Below are positions 63,376 through 64,000 of a DNA stretch of 64,000 bases, piece by piece (position 1 is the stretch's first letter; each line of letters begins with the position of its first letter). Under the pieces are notes generated by a model that saw only the letters and a list, made by a program, of their open reading frames with translations, did no database searches and had not been told where the DNA came from. The DNA is taken from contig NZ_CACSIP010000009.1 in assembly GCF_902705885.1 (NCBI RefSeq), forward strand, positions 53,750 through 117,749, written 5' to 3'. Position numbers and translations under genes: made by a program. The DNA is from Mycolicibacterium austroafricanum. Its GTDB lineage: Bacteria; Actinomycetota; Actinomycetes; Mycobacteriales; Mycobacteriaceae.

Positions 63376-64000
63376 TTAGGCCGCTTGGTGGTGGGGTGGT
63401 GCGGGTCCGCCGGGTTGGCCGGGTTCGGCGGTGTCGACAGGTTCGGCGTCGCCGGGTGGGATTGGTTCGGGGTCGTCGGCGGGTTGGTCGCTGTGGTTGC
63501 GGGCCGGGTCGTGGGGCTCGTCGGCGGTGTCGGCGGTGTCGGCGGTGTCGGTGGCCTGCGGCTCGTCTGGTGGGCGTAGGAGTCGTTCGGGGCGGTGGTA
63601 GGTGTTGAGGCGGGTTTGGCCGGTGTCCAGCGTTGGCGGCGGGATCCATTCGACCTCGCAGCGCTCGTTCATCTCGGTGCGCCAGCCGCCGTCGGCGTCC
63701 ACCGCGCGGTTATCGGGCCCGCACGCCAAACCCATCTCGTCGACGTTGGTGTTCCCGCCGCCAGCCCAATCCGCGGCGGCGTGATGAACCTGGCAGCCGT
63801 AAGCACCCACGGCGCAGCCCGGTTTGGTACAGCCCCCATCGCGGGCGATCAGCATGATCCGCTGCGCCGGGGAAGCGACCCGTTTAGCCCGGAACAACGC
63901 CAGCGCTGAGCCGGTCGCTTTGTCGAACACCGCCAGGTGATGGTTGGCATGGGCGCCCATCCGGATCACCTCGGCGATCGGCATCACCGTGCCCCCACCG
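63376..64000 (-). CDS. Partial 13E12-type (DUF222) HNH endonuclease-like protein
   Basis: An open frame runs from its stop at 63376 to the right edge of the window, so the N-terminal part is missing. The visible part reads MPIAEVIRMGAHANHHLAVF, then the HNH region LIARDGGCTKPGCAVGAYGC and QVHHAAADWAGGGNTNVDEM. This is the C-terminal zinc/HNH domain of the 13E12 repeat family, multi-copy in mycobacteria. The last 60 residues are Pro/Asp-rich and contain a TAD tandem repeat. Its role is not established. Confidence 0.88.
   Translation of the reverse strand, partial: GGGTVMPIAEVIRMGAHANHHLAVFDKATGSALALFRAKRVASPAQRIMLIARDGGCTKPGCAVGAYGCQVHHAAADWAGGGNTNVDEMGLACGPDNRAVDADGGWRTEMNERCEVEWIPPPTLDTGQTRLNTYHRPERLLRPPDEPQATDTADTADTADEPHDPARNHSDQPADDPEPIPPGDAEPVDTAEPGQPGGPAPPHHQAA
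63521..63547. repeat. 9-bp tandem repeat in the HNH gene
   Basis: TCGGCGGTG occurs three times in a row, followed by a partial fourth copy. In the minus-strand frame it encodes TAD repeats in the disordered C-terminal tail. In-frame repeat changes would be tolerated there. Confidence 0.8.

Noticed and set aside
1..64000. tRNA or rRNA genes, insertion sequences or prophage
   Set aside because: No tRNA cloverleaf, rRNA segment, transposase or integrase was recognised on either strand.

Overview
The window is high-GC actinobacterial DNA that reads as a non-tuberculous Mycobacterium (Mycolicibacterium type). Evidence is a yrbE-mce operon, a complete ESX-3 type VII secretion locus with PE, PPE, EsxG and EsxH, a run of genes matching M. 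tuberculosis Rv0269c to Rv0276, GTGA/ATGA start-stop overlaps, leaderless starts and a 13E12-type HNH gene. It carries cobF, which M. tuberculosis has lost, so an environmental species is more likely. I cannot name the species. Gene equivalences to M. tuberculosis are from memory of its gene order, not from a search.

Layout. 1-0.8 kb: a truncated gene and the remains of a xanthine-dehydrogenase-type gene. 0.8-2.2 kb: an alpha/beta hydrolase and a TetR regulator. 2.7-12 kb: an eight-gene mce lipid-import operon (two YrbE permeases, MceA to MceF). 12-16.5 kb: a GH3 glycosidase, an NAD-dependent epimerase-like protein and a secreted cutinase. 16.5-22.4 kb: a LysG-type regulator and cobalamin genes (cobF-cobQ-cobK-cobU facing bluB and cobM). 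22.4-25.5 kb: two TetR genes and a diflavin reductase. 25.5-28.8 kb: a small secreted protein, an acyl-CoA dehydrogenase pair and a STAS protein. 28.8-39.6 kb: an Rv0269c-Rv0276-like block (PolD-type polymerase, FadD2, FadE6, hydrolase, TetR, VOC protein, TetR, MpaB-like protein). 39.7-54.4 kb: ESX-3. 54.4-58.7 kb: an Rv0293c-like hydrolase, a P1B-4 metal ATPase with its ArsR regulator, and a Tam-like methyltransferase. 58.7-64 kb: small secreted protein, PAP2 and PAP2/diacylglycerol-kinase proteins, an HTH/SRPBCC pair and a partial HNH protein.

How it fits together. Much of the window concerns lipid handling (mce import, acyl-CoA ligase and dehydrogenases, hydrolases, PAP2 and lipid kinase). 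ESX-3 is the conserved system for siderophore-dependent iron uptake. Its promoter carries two IdeR-like boxes inside one large dyad, consistent with iron control. Several TetR or ArsR regulators sit beside clear palindromes.

The most unusual observations are: (i) a MycP3 mycosin whose catalytic serine position is glycine and whose oxyanion-hole asparagine is aspartate, so a probable dead protease inside an otherwise intact ESX-3; (ii) three copies of a roughly 65-bp palindromic element with near-identical arms, spread over 15 kb; (iii) a decayed molybdenum-hydroxylase gene at the left end; (iv) repeated TCAAGNNNACTTGC motifs upstream of the mce operon.
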